A DNA stretch of 64,000 nt from Aaosphaeria pasadenensis (Eukaryota; Ascomycota; Dothideomycetes; Pleosporales). Shown here piece after piece: positions 48,418 through 59,655 of the stretch; position 1 is the first letter of the stretch; the number at the start of each line of letters is the position of its first letter. The stretch lies in contig JAKLMB010000008.1 in assembly GCA_022813625.1 (NCBI GenBank), positions 806,001 through 870,000 on the forward strand, read 5' to 3'. A program made the position numbers and the translations under genes. The notes under the pieces are model-generated. The model was given only the letters and a program-made list of their open reading frames with translations. It did not search any database and was not told where the DNA came from.

Positions 48418-50928
48418 TCACATCTTGGGGCGCTTGTAGTCTGCAGCAAAACTGTTAGTACCCGGCATTTTGACAGCGGGGAAGGATCACGTACCTGTGA
48501 ATTCGTCCGCACCATCTTGCCCAACGTCGACTTCATCTATGGGTCTCTTCTGGCCCTGTGGAGAACCAATATCTTGATTCTCAAGATAAGAAGCGGTTGA
48601 AGGGTCGGTGACGTCCGTTTCTGTTAGACTAGTTTGGCCATGGGCACTGTACAGCTCGTCTGCGGCAACTTCAGCCGTGGAGGTGGCGTCGATATTTTGT
48701 GTGACTTTCTCTGGCATCTCTTCTGAATCTGCGCCAGTCAGGTCCAAGAAGTCGTCCGCATCAACAACTTCCCCTGTGGCGTTGTCAAGTAGGCGGTCAT
48801 CTAGAGTATCGTTGCGCCCCTCGGTGTCAAAAGAATCGTTGAGCTCGAGAGCATCGTTCTCTTCTAGATTCACGTTTCCGTCGTCATAGTAGTAGTCTGT
48901 GTTGTCTTCGTGGGTCTCGGCAGCTGCATACTCGTCTGCTTCCGCATCTTCGCCGTTCTGGCTATACGATTCAGGATAAACCTGTTCCAGCGGTGTATCT
49001 TCATAGTTGGTTTCATCCGGGTCGGTGGCTTCCTGATACTGACCGTACATCTCGCTGACACCAAGCTCGGTAAGACCCTCATCGTTGAGCTCATCTTCTT
49101 CCTCTTCCTCATATGTTGCGCCATCACCCTCTTCAATCTCTGCAGGGACATCATTGCCCTGGACGGTGGAAGATCTGGATGAGTGGTCAATCTGTGTGTT
49201 CTCTTCTGCAGCGTTCCCGTTCGATGCATCTTCGTCGTCACTATAATCAACGAGATCATCCCCGTCTTCGTCATATTCATCGGCACCATCTTCATCTTTG
49301 TATACAGCTTCTACTTCATCCCCGTCAGACTCGTTGGCAGAAGGAGACCCGCTGGAATCATGTTGAGCGATGGGTTCTGGAGCCTCTTGTGTTTCAGAAG
49401 CCTCATCCTCAGCACCGCTGATACTACTGCGAGTGCTTCCATGAGCCTCTTCAGTGCTCGGGGAGTCGTGGTTCGAGCCTTTTTCTTCGTCGTCCTCGAC
49501 TGTCTCATCTTGATCCTCGCCGGCCGCGTTGTCGTGATCCTCTTCGTGATCATTGCTCCCCCATTGCTCGCCCTGTTCGGTGGGATGGCTAACGTATGAG
49601 CTATTGAAATTGGTCTGGCCCGAGGCGATCGCTCTATCCAAGCCTGAAAATCCTACTTGATCATGAACAGCTTTCTGTAAGTCACTGAGGAGCGATATCA
49701 CCCGTGGGCGGAATTGCAAGGTGATGTAGAATGACTCTGGGTCATTGTTGCCATCCTGGGCATGTAGCTGCAAATACAGATCAACCAAATTACTCAGTTG
49801 TGAAACTGCGCAAGCGGTCGAATCTTCGTAGAGCTCCATGCCGTGGAAGTGCTCGAATCGGAAACCCAATTCAGTTCCGCTGCTGAGATCATCACCAAGC
49901 TGACTCCTGCAGGCGGAGAACAGATGGGTTATCGGTTCATTTGCAAGTGACTCATTCTCCAATAACCATTCACCCTCGTCATCCTGATGGGGCTTGAAAA
50001 GCCAATATTCGGCGCCATCGTAATTAACTGTGATGAGGGGGAGGATGGAGTGATCCGAGACGTGAGATTCCTGGTGCTCTTGATACTCGTGGGGCTCCTG
50101 AGGTTCAGCATCTGCCTGAGACACCTCATGGGCCTCTTGGCTATGATCGTTGTCAATGGCTTCAGCCGATTCAGTTTGGTTCTCGCCATAAATGGCTGTT
50201 TGCGTTTCATCTGTGGTCTGCTGGAGAAAGGGGGCCGCCAACTCATCAGCACCCGCCTGCTGCAGGTCTGGTTGGTCATTGCCACTTTGTTGATTCATTG
50301 ATTCTCCATCTCCACCTGTCCAGGACGCAAGGCCTGTTTCATCGGTGTTTTCTTCATGTGGTACCTGGTGAGCATCCTCATGATTGTGGTTCGCATGGTA
50401 ATTTGCTTGATCACTAGTCGTGTCTTGAACAGGGGCAAATTCGGAAGTAGGGTTTTCGGCCTGACCCGGCTGTGTATCTGACTTATCTTCGCTGGCCTGT
50501 TCTTCATCGTCGGAGTAATCTAGGAGATCCTCTTCCACGTTGTTTTCATCGACATCGAGTGCGAGTTCGACGGTTATCTCGTCAACGGGATTGTCCAATA
50601 CTTGATCCAGTACATTCGGCGCACCAGATTCGTCCGCATCTTCAAGGTGCAAGTCGGTATATCCGGCCTCATCCTCTTCAATGACGTCCTCCTTGTCGAC
50701 CATGAACTCATCCTGATCGCCCAAAGCATTTTGTAGATCTGTACCCGCATCAGTCCCAGCATCTTTCAGTGAAAGAACGTCGTCTTCTTGAAGTGTTCCT
50801 GGTGCTGAGTCTAGATCCAGATCTATGTCCCCATCATGGATGTTATATCCGTTGTCTGAGTGAAGGTCCATTGCGTCGTTGCCGAGGTGAGCATCGGAGC
50901 CCGCAAATGACGGTGCGGTTGTGGTCAT
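48418..50928 (-). CDS. Acidic fungal protein with DYSDDE motifs
   Basis: Two exons, 50928..48495 and 48440..48418, coding 818 residues. The short last exon (23 nt) adds DYKRPKM and stop after a 54-nt GTACGT..GCAG intron. The start is the first ATG (M-TTTAPSFAG); the frame runs on upstream without another ATG. The protein is extremely acidic (Asp/Glu-rich, disordered) apart from one compact region at about 310-450 (ITVNYDGAEYWLFKP, ELGFRFEHFHGMELYEDSTACAVSQLSNLVDLYLQLHAQDG, FYITLQFRPRV), which looks folded and conserved in filamentous fungi. LLDYSDDEE at about 135 and LVDYSDDED at about 570 repeat one motif. The C-terminus (KRPIDEV near the end) is also typical. I know the family as conserved in Ascomycota but without a function; the acidity suggests a nuclear or chromatin-associated protein. 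Confidence 0.85.
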
Positions 50929-51843
50929 GGTGTGTGTTTCTAGTGAATCGAGCACTATGTTGTTGCGGCGGCGTGAGTCAAGTGGTTGCTGTGCCTCACA
51001 GCTGGCTAAGACGCGAAGATAGTAGAAGCGCGACGGAGCGCGTAGGTCGCAAGTGGCGAAGCAGTATCGTCGTAATGAAGCAGCTACGCTGAAGATTCCT
51101 TTGATTGAGTGTGCTCGATAGAAGGGAGGATCATCGCGCGGTATATATAGAGAGAGGGAGATTAGGTTGCGTCCAGGTGATTGTACGAGTTATGTTGCGA
51201 CCACAAGTTTCGGGAACAAAGGGAGCCAACCACAACTGCGCGTCAAGGATCGCCAACGAGGGTTGCAGTTTCAGCGTCGACGATGATTGCAGATATTGAA
51301 TGACCGCGCTGGTATCCGTTTCCTCGAAAAGAAACAGTTACGGCTCGTCGCGGCTGTTCACGAATAGTGCGCTGGGTGAGAGATGTTCCTTTACTGTGTA
51401 AGTAAGGTACGAGGTAGGGTAGGTATGATGTGAAGGAGAAGAGCGACGTCCCTCCCCTTTGAACAATCACCGAGACCAGGCGGAAGTGACTAGCGTCAAA
51501 CTAGGCACCTAGGCTCCCACTAGCGACCACGTGACCCAATTGGACACCTGGGCACATCGCGAACTTCCAGTGTGGGATAGCTGTAGCAGCACCCTCAAGA
51601 GCGTACACGAACAATCGCTGGGTTCTTGCTGCCCGAATATCTCCTCTTTATTGCCCGACAGATCCAGAATCCCTTCTACCAATCCCGACTCATTCCACCA
51701 CAGCTTTGTACAGCGCCGCGTGGACAATTCGCCCTCCCCCGCTAGGACACCGCAACACCCAGTGAACAACAACTCACCTGCGACGGTACCTGGGTTGAAC
51801 ATACACACATTAGCTGTCGTCACAGTACGGAAAAGAAATCACA
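50929..51843. promoter_or_regulatory. Bidirectional promoter region, acidic protein and delta-COP
   Basis: About 915 bases between divergent starts, with no gene on either strand. A TATATATAGAGAGAG stretch at about 51140 is a possible TATA-like element. The region should hold both promoters. No motif clear enough to name a regulator was seen. Confidence 0.5.
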
Positions 51844-53517
51844 ATGGTACGAATGGACAGCCAAACATTGGTCATCGCCGTCAAGCTAAAGCATGCAGGT
51901 TGTCCTCGCAGCTTCAATCTGCACCCGGGGCGGGAAAGCAGTGCTTTCGCGCCAGTTCAGGGAAATGCAGCGCTCCCGCATTGAGGCTCTCCTTGCTGCC
52001 TTCCCTAAGCTCGCTGACAGCAACACGCAACATACGACCTGCGAGCAAGATAACGTTCGATACGTATACCAGCCACTCGACGAGCTTTACATGGTGCTCA
52101 TCACAAACCTACAATCGAACATCCTCCAGGACATCAACTCGCTTCATCTATTTGCACAGGTCGTATCCTCAATATGCAAGTCTCTCGATGAGAGGGAAAT
52201 ACTGAAGAATGCCTTCGAGTTGCTTACTTCTTTCGACGAAATCGTTACACTTGGATATCGGGAGAACTTGACCTTGACCCAGATCAAGACTTTCTTGGAT
52301 ATGGAGTCGCACGAGGAACGAATCCAAGAGATCATCGCTCGCAACAAAGAACTTGAGGCATCGGAGGAACGTAAGCGCAGAGCCAAGCAGCTTGAGATGC
52401 AGCGGAAAGAGATGTCAAGGTCGTCTCGTGCGGGTGGAATGGGAGGTGGCATGGGTGGAGGCATGGGCGGAGGTGGTGGACGTACACCACAGTACCCGTC
52501 ATACACTCCTAGCACCCCGGCCACCGTTCCCGACACCTACGATTCGTATGAAGCAGCCAAAAAGACAACCAGCAAGCCTCTTGCACTCGGCAAGAAGGGC
52601 ATGCAACTGGGAAAGAAAAGCAAGACGACCAACTATTTCGAACAAGTTGCAGGCGATCTTCCGGCGGAGTCTGAGCCTCTTGTACCAGAACCTAAGGCTT
52701 CCGCACCCCTCGCCCCCGCGAGCGCCCGCCAGTCCACTTCCACTGACCGCGAGGCTGTACATATTACCACAAATGAGAGTATCTCGGCGAGGTTAGACCG
52801 CGAAGGCCTCTTGAAGACTTTCGAAGTCAAGGGAGAATTACAGCTTAAGATTACCGACCCTGCTTTCACGCAAGTCAAACTCGACCTGCAAACCGGCAAT
52901 ACCCGTGGCGCCCAGCTCATCACGCATCCTAAGGTTGACAAGAGCGCGTTCAAGAACACCAAAACTATCCAGCTAGCCGACGCCTCTAAAGGCTTCCCTG
53001 CCAATATGGGTATCGGGGTCATGAAGTGGAAGCTTGCACCCAGGGCGGACGACGTCTCCGACCCACCAATCACATTCCGCGTCTGGGTCGAGGACTCGGG
53101 CAAGATGTTCAACATCACTGTTGAATACGAGCTCACTGGTTCCGACTCGCTCAAGGATGTGTCCGTCACCATCCCTTACTCCACTGATGAGCCCAATGTA
53201 TCCTCTTTCGACGCTGTCTACGAAGTCAGCGGTGACAGCATTGAGTGGAACATTGGTGCAGTAGATGAGGAAAACAGCTCAGGGCAATTCGAATTCGAGG
53301 CCCAGGCTGACAGCGAATCCGAGTTCTTCCCTATGAGGGTGCATTTCAGCAAGTCGACACCTTATGTCGATGTTGATGTAAGTCGAATCTACTTTTCCTC
53401 GCGTCGATCTATATTAACGTATCACAGGTATCATCCGTTACCCTGCTCCCCATGGGCCAAGACATCAACTTCTCGAAAGATATTAAATCGGTGGCCGATG
53501 TCTATGAAGTTTCGTAG
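51844..53517 (+). CDS. RET2: Coatomer delta subunit (delta-COP)
   Basis: Three coding exons: 51844..51846 (the ATG alone), 51899..53377 and 53428..53517, coding 523 residues. Introns are 52 nt (GTACGA..GCAG) and 50 nt (GTAAGT..ACAG). Joining the ATG to GTT-GTC-CTC gives MVVLAASICTRGGKAVLSRQF, the expected delta-COP start; reading on from 51893 would give a wrong MQVV start. The longin-like domain occupies about 1-140. A Gly-Met-rich linker (GGGMGGGMGGG) lies at about 180-200. The mu-homology domain fills about 275-523 (GELQLKITDPAFTQVKLDL, GVMKWKLAP, VSVTIPYS, GQFEFEAQ, STPYVDVDVSSVTLLPMG). Delta-COP is part of the F-subcomplex of the COPI coat for Golgi-to-ER transport. Confidence 0.95.
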
Positions 53518-54425
53518 TTGCAGCGCGTGCCTGTTCCAGCTAGTTTCAAACATTGCAACCGTGCATATGGCACGACGCATGAGATGTACCTGAGCATAGA
53601 GAAAAACATCCTTCAATGATGTTGAATGATTAGATTTATTACCCAGAAGATGTCTTGTTCTAATTTGCTCCTTGACAATATCGCATCAGTTGAATATCTT
53701 GATTGCTCTATGTCACAGCGACCATAGCCATGGCTTCATTGTATCTGGCTCGATTAATTATTCATCGATGAATATCGATGAACGGAGTCATTGAATGAAC
53801 ACATGACTTTGACGATGAGCATTGTGTCTGGATAGGGCTCATTTTCTGTCAGAGTCTTGCATGCTTGCCCATGCCGGTCTTTCCACGACCAATAAGGCCT
53901 AGAAATCTCCCATGTCAGTGCTTGAGTCCTGAACCTTCAAATAAAATAAACACAGCATTTTCAAAGCATAGTTCTGTATAGTGCAATCAAAAAGAACGAG
54001 GACGGCGACAATTGTTGCCTAAACATATATTTTGAAATTTAAATTGTAGAGAAAATGATCAGACGTGCATGTCCGCGTGCTGGGCCGCGCCGCAACCGGA
54101 CATCATTTTGCCAGTACTTCGACTTGCAAGTCTTCGTACTTCACGCACACATCAATAAACATAGTGCGCTAGCAATCGAATAAAATCGTAGATTCTTATA
54201 ATCATCCAGTCGGCCTTGCAACCAACAATTACCACTAGATTCTCGTCTCCCAGTGCTACTCTACACAGAGCCTTATTTCGCCACAAAACCATCGCCCTCG
54301 GAATAGCACTGACATCAAGCTTCATCAATTATTGACGTACGTAAGGAACCTTCGCAGAAGCCCGCAATACGTACTGCAGCATCTGTAGGGAGCTAACAGC
54401 CCTGCGTTAAGTAAAGCGTGAAGAT
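53518..54425. other. Intergenic region between convergent genes
   Basis: Converging 3' ends of delta-COP and the NLR. AT-rich in parts (ATTAATTATTCATCGATGAATATCGATGAA near 53752 is a short hairpin-like element). No gene recognised. Confidence 0.5.
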
Positions 54426-57400
54426 CTATATTATATAGCTGTTCCCCTGCCAGGTATGTCCAGCAACGATGAAAACAGGTAACTCGTGGTATTTCATCAT
54501 CCAAAGTTCTTCTTTCGAATGAAGTAGCCACGGATGGTTAGCTGGAAGAATTTGCTCTCTAGCAGCAATCACATCCTCCATTAGTTCTATTCCCTGTTCT
54601 CTCTGTCCATTGGCTGCGTATGCTTTAGCAAGCTCATGCTGCGAACATAGTACATCAGAGTGATGCTCTGGCAGCGCAGTCATACGGGCATTAACAACGT
54701 GCTCCAGCATTTCCACTGCCTCTTGTGTCAGTCCGACAAACCCGGATGCAAAACCAACTGTGTATTGCAAATCCAGTCGTTCGGGGACAATCTCTTCCAT
54801 CCTAGTCTTACAGACCTTCAAGACATCCTTGACCAGATCGCGTGCCTTCTCTTTCTGTTCGTCGTCGTGATATGCTAAAGCAAGTGCAATCTTCGAACGC
54901 AGTAGATCAGGGTGATACTCTGGCAGCGTAGACCGACGGACATGAAGAATGTGCTCTAGCAATTCTACTGCCTGCTCAATATCCTTGTTGTCTCTGTACG
55001 CCGCAGCAAGTAAATGCTGCGACTCTATTAGATGATTTGATAGAGTCTCTTTTCCCTCAGCCTTCAACATGTCGACGAGACCATCGAACCATCCAATTGC
55101 TTCATCGAACTCGCGCCTGCATAGTGCATTGCGACCTGCAAGCTGCTCGAACGACGCTTTAATCAGCAGGCACCTCTCAAACGTAAGCTCGAATACGTCG
55201 AGAATTTCATAGTCGAGAATGTTATAGACCAAATTCATGAGCCTGTCATCCTCTCTCAAATTATGGAGCGTCCATCCACATCGGAGCAAGATGATAAACA
55301 TGTGAATTCTTGGTCCCCACGTCATCACGTCCTCTACGTCTGGTGCCAGGAGAGATAGTAAGTGTAGGCGCACCCCGCTCTCCCACATTTGCCACGTTTT
55401 TGTCTTGCCTGTTGACAACACAAGTAGAGAGCCAGCCGACACCCACGCTTGCTGCTGCTGCTGAGCTTTCAGACGGTCCCTCGCCCACGCGTGCGTCAGA
55501 ACATGCATCGACAAGTCGCTCGCACCGTCTGTCGAACTCCTCGTCACTAAAAAAAGTGAATCAAGGAGAATGCTGGCCTCTGTCAGCCGACGGTCGTTCC
55601 ACTCAGCCGCCTTGACATCGACAAATTTCGGCAGGTAGTTTGCAATCTCATGTTCCTCAATATGTTCCTCGTTATGTTCCTCGTTATGTTCCTCGTTATG
55701 TTCCTTCAGCAGACGACGGCCTTCGCGCCATGCTTCTTCGAATAGCTGGAGTGGTAGCATGCTCGTCGATAGATTTCCCAGAATGCTGAGCAGCTCTAGC
55801 GCATCTAGGCCATCCTCATCGCGCATAAGCATCTCTGCAGACGCTTCGAATGTAGCATACACATGTTGATATCGCGACTGCTCTTGACGTGGATAGTGCT
55901 CAAGAAGCTGCTTGCGATGAAGCTCATACTTTTCAGGATACTCGTGCATCTCACAGTAACGTTTTGCGATATATGCGCCAGCCTGTATCAGCGCAAGCGT
56001 GTGAAACTCCAGCAGATGCACTATCTCTTGCGCCGGCTTCTCGTAGTGCTGCCACTGGTCCTCTTGGACTTGAGCAGCTTTGAGCAGAAGCTGCATGGAA
56101 GGTTGTTCCTCTAGGGCTTTTAGGGATTCTGCCGGCACAGTGCTGTGTTGGCTGCAGTCCGACACGCGAGACGTGATTATCAGGGTACCCCTAGTTCCAG
56201 ATGGGATATATCTCTTGAAGTCGGTTTTGTCGTCGTCGGCGTTGTCCAAAACGAGCAGCCAGCGCTCCTGTGCTCTCGCTAGCACCGAGAGCGCATCTTC
56301 GATTTTATCGACAGGTGATCCAAGCATCTTCGATACCGCTATGAAGCCGTTTTTAGCAGTAGTCTCACTGCTAACATCAACCCAAAAAACGCCCCAAAAG
56401 CTGTAAGTGTTAGCTGGCGCTGGGGTATCTATGATCAGACAACGTACTCTGGACGTAATGCATCCGCGACCTGTAGGCACACCTCGCTTTTGCCTATACC
56501 GCCCATGCCTGTGATTACGAGTTGCTTGCGTTTTGAGTTGCTTGCGCCGTCGTCACGCAAGGCGCTCGTGATACGCTGTATAAGCTCAGTTCGCCCTGTG
56601 AATAAGCTGTTGACAGCGCGAGGGACCATCCAATGCGTATTGCATGGCCGCTTAGTTGCAGTGCAGACTGCGTGCACCAGGACAGGCGAATATTAGCTAC
56701 AGGTGTACAAACAGATCATTATTCATAAAATTATCGAGATTACCTACCAAATCGACCTTCTACCACGCTTGGAGCCTCCCTCTCGTATTGCTGCAGCCTG
56801 CCAAGTACGCTGGTGTATCCAGCATCCGTATCAGCGTTGAACTTAACCATCGTCGAATGGTCGCCATTCAGAGGAATCTTCTCCTCTATGGCATCTGGTA
56901 GCTGGAGGAGGGCCGACTGGGTTTCCACTGCAGTGGCATAGCCACCGGTTCTCGCCCAGCGTTTATTCTCGTGGTCCTGGTGTAGTTATGTCAGCCAATT
57001 CTCCGAGCTTTGCTCGTATACAAGAAAACTTACATAGTCCAGCTGTTGCGTCTGGTTGACCTCGTAGAAAGATACTATCTTTCGCTCGCGAATGATGTTC
57101 CTGAACACATCTTGGAGGTGTTCTAGTAAGATAGACTGCTTCTCGATATCGTTGAGCAGTGCATTGCGCAGATTATCGTTCTTCCCCACCATCCCCCTGA
57201 AGTTGTCAACTTCCATGCCCTTGTGGGGAGTCCCGAAGAAAAACATGCTGTAGGTAGCCTGGTAAATGGCATGACGGGCAGCATCGTTGTCCATTTTGCT
57301 ACCGGCCGCCTGACTGAGCGACTACTCTGGCTATCAGTATTATGGCCACAAAGTGCTAGCGCGCAGACCTACATTGACGAGTATAATGCCTCCGAAGCTG

Positions 57401-58123
57401 TGTGCGATGAAGAACAGTGGTCGCTGCTGCAGCTGCCGTTTAGCCATGTTTCGTACCAGCACATCGTGATCACCCTTACCTGATCTGTCTTTCGGACCTT
57501 CTTTAGTTCCTCGATGAACTTCCGACTGAAGTCTATGATTGTACTCGTCCCTTTCCCTAACAGATTCGAATCGTACCCGTACGTCATTGTGCGGCAGTTT
57601 GGAAGGTCTTCGCTCAGGAAATCCCGAAGCCACATTTGACTCGGATTGCTTCTCGCCCTCCATGAGCCGTATGCATGGCCGCCGAGGCCGGTGATGGCGA
57701 CCACACTATAACCACGATATTAGTAGCTGCTTAGTATCTCAAGAGAATCAGCGCCGGACAGCACTCCACTTACTCTGCGGTAACAACATCCGTCTCAGTT
57801 GGGTACAGCTGGGTGAAGCCAAAAAAGTTGCAATCAAAATTGTAATGTCGTTTTCGTGTCACCTCAAGCGGCCAAACATCCTTCGTGCCGTCCAGGAGCT
57901 CTCTCAGGAAGTGAGGCCAATCGCCACCAAATTCGACCAGCGCGACTTTCCGCCGTTGGTCGGAGCAGGCTGGCACGATCGCTACCTCGACGTTTGCGGT
58001 GCTTCGTTCGTGCTCAGATAGTCGCTTGTTGATTTCGGTCGTCAGCATCGCCTTGAGCTCGTCGTCAGGCTGCTGGGCTGGCAGGCCCGACACGCGGAAG
58101 ACGGGGTTTTTGGTCACTGGCTC
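54426..58123 (-). CDS. Fungal NLR: alpha/beta hydrolase - NB-ARC - TPR
   Basis: Seven exons: 58123 (or upstream)..57774, 57705..57480, 57432..57373, 57321..57034, 56976..56748, 56667..56448 and 56400..54426. They code at least 1113 residues (numbering from a GTG at 58117). Every junction is GT..AG and in frame. Residues 1-380 form a lipase-like (DUF676/SesB-type) domain: AITGLGGHAYGSW, nucleophile AHSFGG (Ser202), GTPHKG, and GDHSTMVKF with a likely catalytic His346. An NB-ARC follows with P-loop GMGGIGKS (436-443), Walker B-like WLLVLDNADD (503-512) and IITSR. Then come a His/Glu tandem stretch and C-terminal tetratricopeptide repeats (about 840-1090). The start is not certain: no ATG precedes the hydrolase domain in the visible exon, and the first in-frame ATG (58048) cuts into it. 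Fungal NLRs of this type sense non-self and can trigger cell death. Confidence 0.9.
55650..55707 (-). repeat. 12-nt coding minisatellite in the NLR gene
   Basis: The plus strand reads ATGTTCCTCAAT or ATGTTCCTCGTT head to tail, about five times. Read on the minus strand it codes repeated His-Asn-Glu-Glu. It lies between the NB-ARC and TPR parts. The period of four codons keeps frame, so copy number can change without breaking the gene. Confidence 0.9.
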
Positions 58124-58689
58124 TCAGATTAGTAAGACCCCTGAAATCGTTTCGTCCCTACCTACTGTTAGAACAACACTAAGTTACTTACTTTCTAAGT
58201 AGTTTAACGTTGTAAGTATAACAAAAAATGTGCAAGGTAATTTTGATAGCAAAATGGTCGGTTTGGGTGAGTGATTGATGATACTGTAATGGTGGGCATG
58301 GAGAATCTGGGGGGTCTTCAATACCCCCAGAGAGCGGGCAGTGTACCAACAAGCAAACATTAATTTGTCTCATCGCGGGAAGAAGCAGGCAGTAGCTGGG
58401 GCTGGAACGCCATCGTGCGCCCTGGGGAACCACGCTCATTCGTCAAAGACACAAGAGGGAGCCAATTATAACATATACAACATGTGCAAACCCGAAATGC
58501 TAGTCAAGGAGCAAGACACCTTGAATAACTCAATAGCCGCGTCTTCTTTCAATATTTTGATCCTTGAAACAAGTGCTGCTCTACGGTGAACATCTTGAGT
58601 GCTACCTTACTCCTTATGCTGTAGAGTACTCTTTTTTCATATCAGTAAAGAGTGATCCAGCAGTGACCGTAGGCTTTGCAGCTAAGCCT
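58124..58689. promoter_or_regulatory. Divergent promoter region, NLR and DUF6601-like gene
   Basis: 566 bases between the open frame of the NLR and the ATG of the plus-strand membrane protein. It probably also contains a 5' coding exon of the NLR; a GTAAGT donor at about 58190 is a candidate, but I could not fix a start. Shared regulation is possible. Confidence 0.5.
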
Positions 58690-59655
58690 ATGGCCCAACA
58701 GTCGCCTGTTGGGAAGAGGCTGCCGCCGATCCCAAATATGGGCCCTCCCAAGGTACTCTCTTTGAGCAGTCTGCCCGCGGTTGTCTTTCGTCGAGACTTG
58801 ACTGTGCGGCCCCAGAAGGCACCTACCGATTATCTGAACCTGGACCTCAAGACCCCAAGGCTAAATGGCATTCATCAACACCTCTGGCTTGCTGGTCTTC
58901 CCGCTGTCGCAAGACCGTTACACAAGCAGAAACAACTTGGTCGCAGTTTATTGATCACCGAGGATCCAGACGAGCATTTAGTGTGGTTCGAAACGCAGAT
59001 CCTCTTGAAGCCTCTTCCTTTGTACCTTCTTGACTACACCTGGTGGGTCAAGCACCTCTGCGAATCGGAGGATCTATATCGTTCTGCTTGTGGTCTTCTC
59101 TTATCATATGCCTGGCTCGTCGGCTACCCATGCGATCTTGATATTGCCAAAGATGCTGGTCTACTGCCGCACGAAATCTGTTGGCATGACTGGAGCAGTT
59201 TCATTGGGACTTTCCTCGATAGCATCGATTCTGATGTACTGAGCAATTCGAACGAACGATACCAGTACGGCGAGTTGCGGCTGAGTCGGCTCAACACCAT
59301 ATATCGATTTATACTTCCTGCGCACTCGTTGCGAGGCTTTCTTCGTGGATATAAATCGGGATCAACGTGGTATGCTGCATACTACGGTGGCTATGTCAGA
59401 GGGTTGCTAGTACTGTTCGCCATGTTCTCTGTTACTCTCTCCGCGTTGCAAGTTGGCCTGGCCACTCCAAATCTACAGAAGAACCACAGCTTTGGGGTTG
59501 CATCATATGGCTTTACAATTGCAACACTTATCTTTATCGTCATAAGCGTAGCTATTGCCTTTCTCTCCTGGGTTTTCCTCTTCTGGTACCATTTGCTATC
59601 GACTTGGTGGAACGATAGAAAGAAAAGCAGGAAGTTGCACAGAGATATAGGATAA
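58690..59655 (+). CDS. DUF6601-like membrane protein
   Basis: Single exon, 321 residues from the ATG at 58690 (MAQQSPVGKRLPPIP). The frame opens earlier, but only with a TTG. The body has an HLVWFETQILLKPLPLYLLD motif and a YQYGELRLSRLN motif, both characteristic of a fungal family I associate with DUF6601. Two hydrophobic helices lie near the end (about 238-258 and 275-300), followed by a short basic tail (WWNDRKKSRKLHRD). No signal peptide, so it is probably anchored by the C-terminal pair. Biochemical function unknown. The gene is divergent from the NLR across 566 bases. Confidence 0.85.
   Translation: MAQQSPVGKRLPPIPNMGPPKVLSLSSLPAVVFRRDLTVRPQKAPTDYLNLDLKTPRLNGIHQHLWLAGLPAVARPLHKQKQLGRSLLITEDPDEHLVWFETQILLKPLPLYLLDYTWWVKHLCESEDLYRSACGLLLSYAWLVGYPCDLDIAKDAGLLPHEICWHDWSSFIGTFLDSIDSDVLSNSNERYQYGELRLSRLNTIYRFILPAHSLRGFLRGYKSGSTWYAAYYGGYVRGLLVLFAMFSVTLSALQVGLATPNLQKNHSFGVASYGFTIATLIFIVISVAIAFLSWVFLFWYHLLSTWWNDRKKSRKLHRDIG

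Noticed and set aside
51531..52205. 224-residue plus-strand ORF overlapping the delta-COP start
   Set aside because: It runs through the divergent promoter and reads delta-COP out of frame; no domain.
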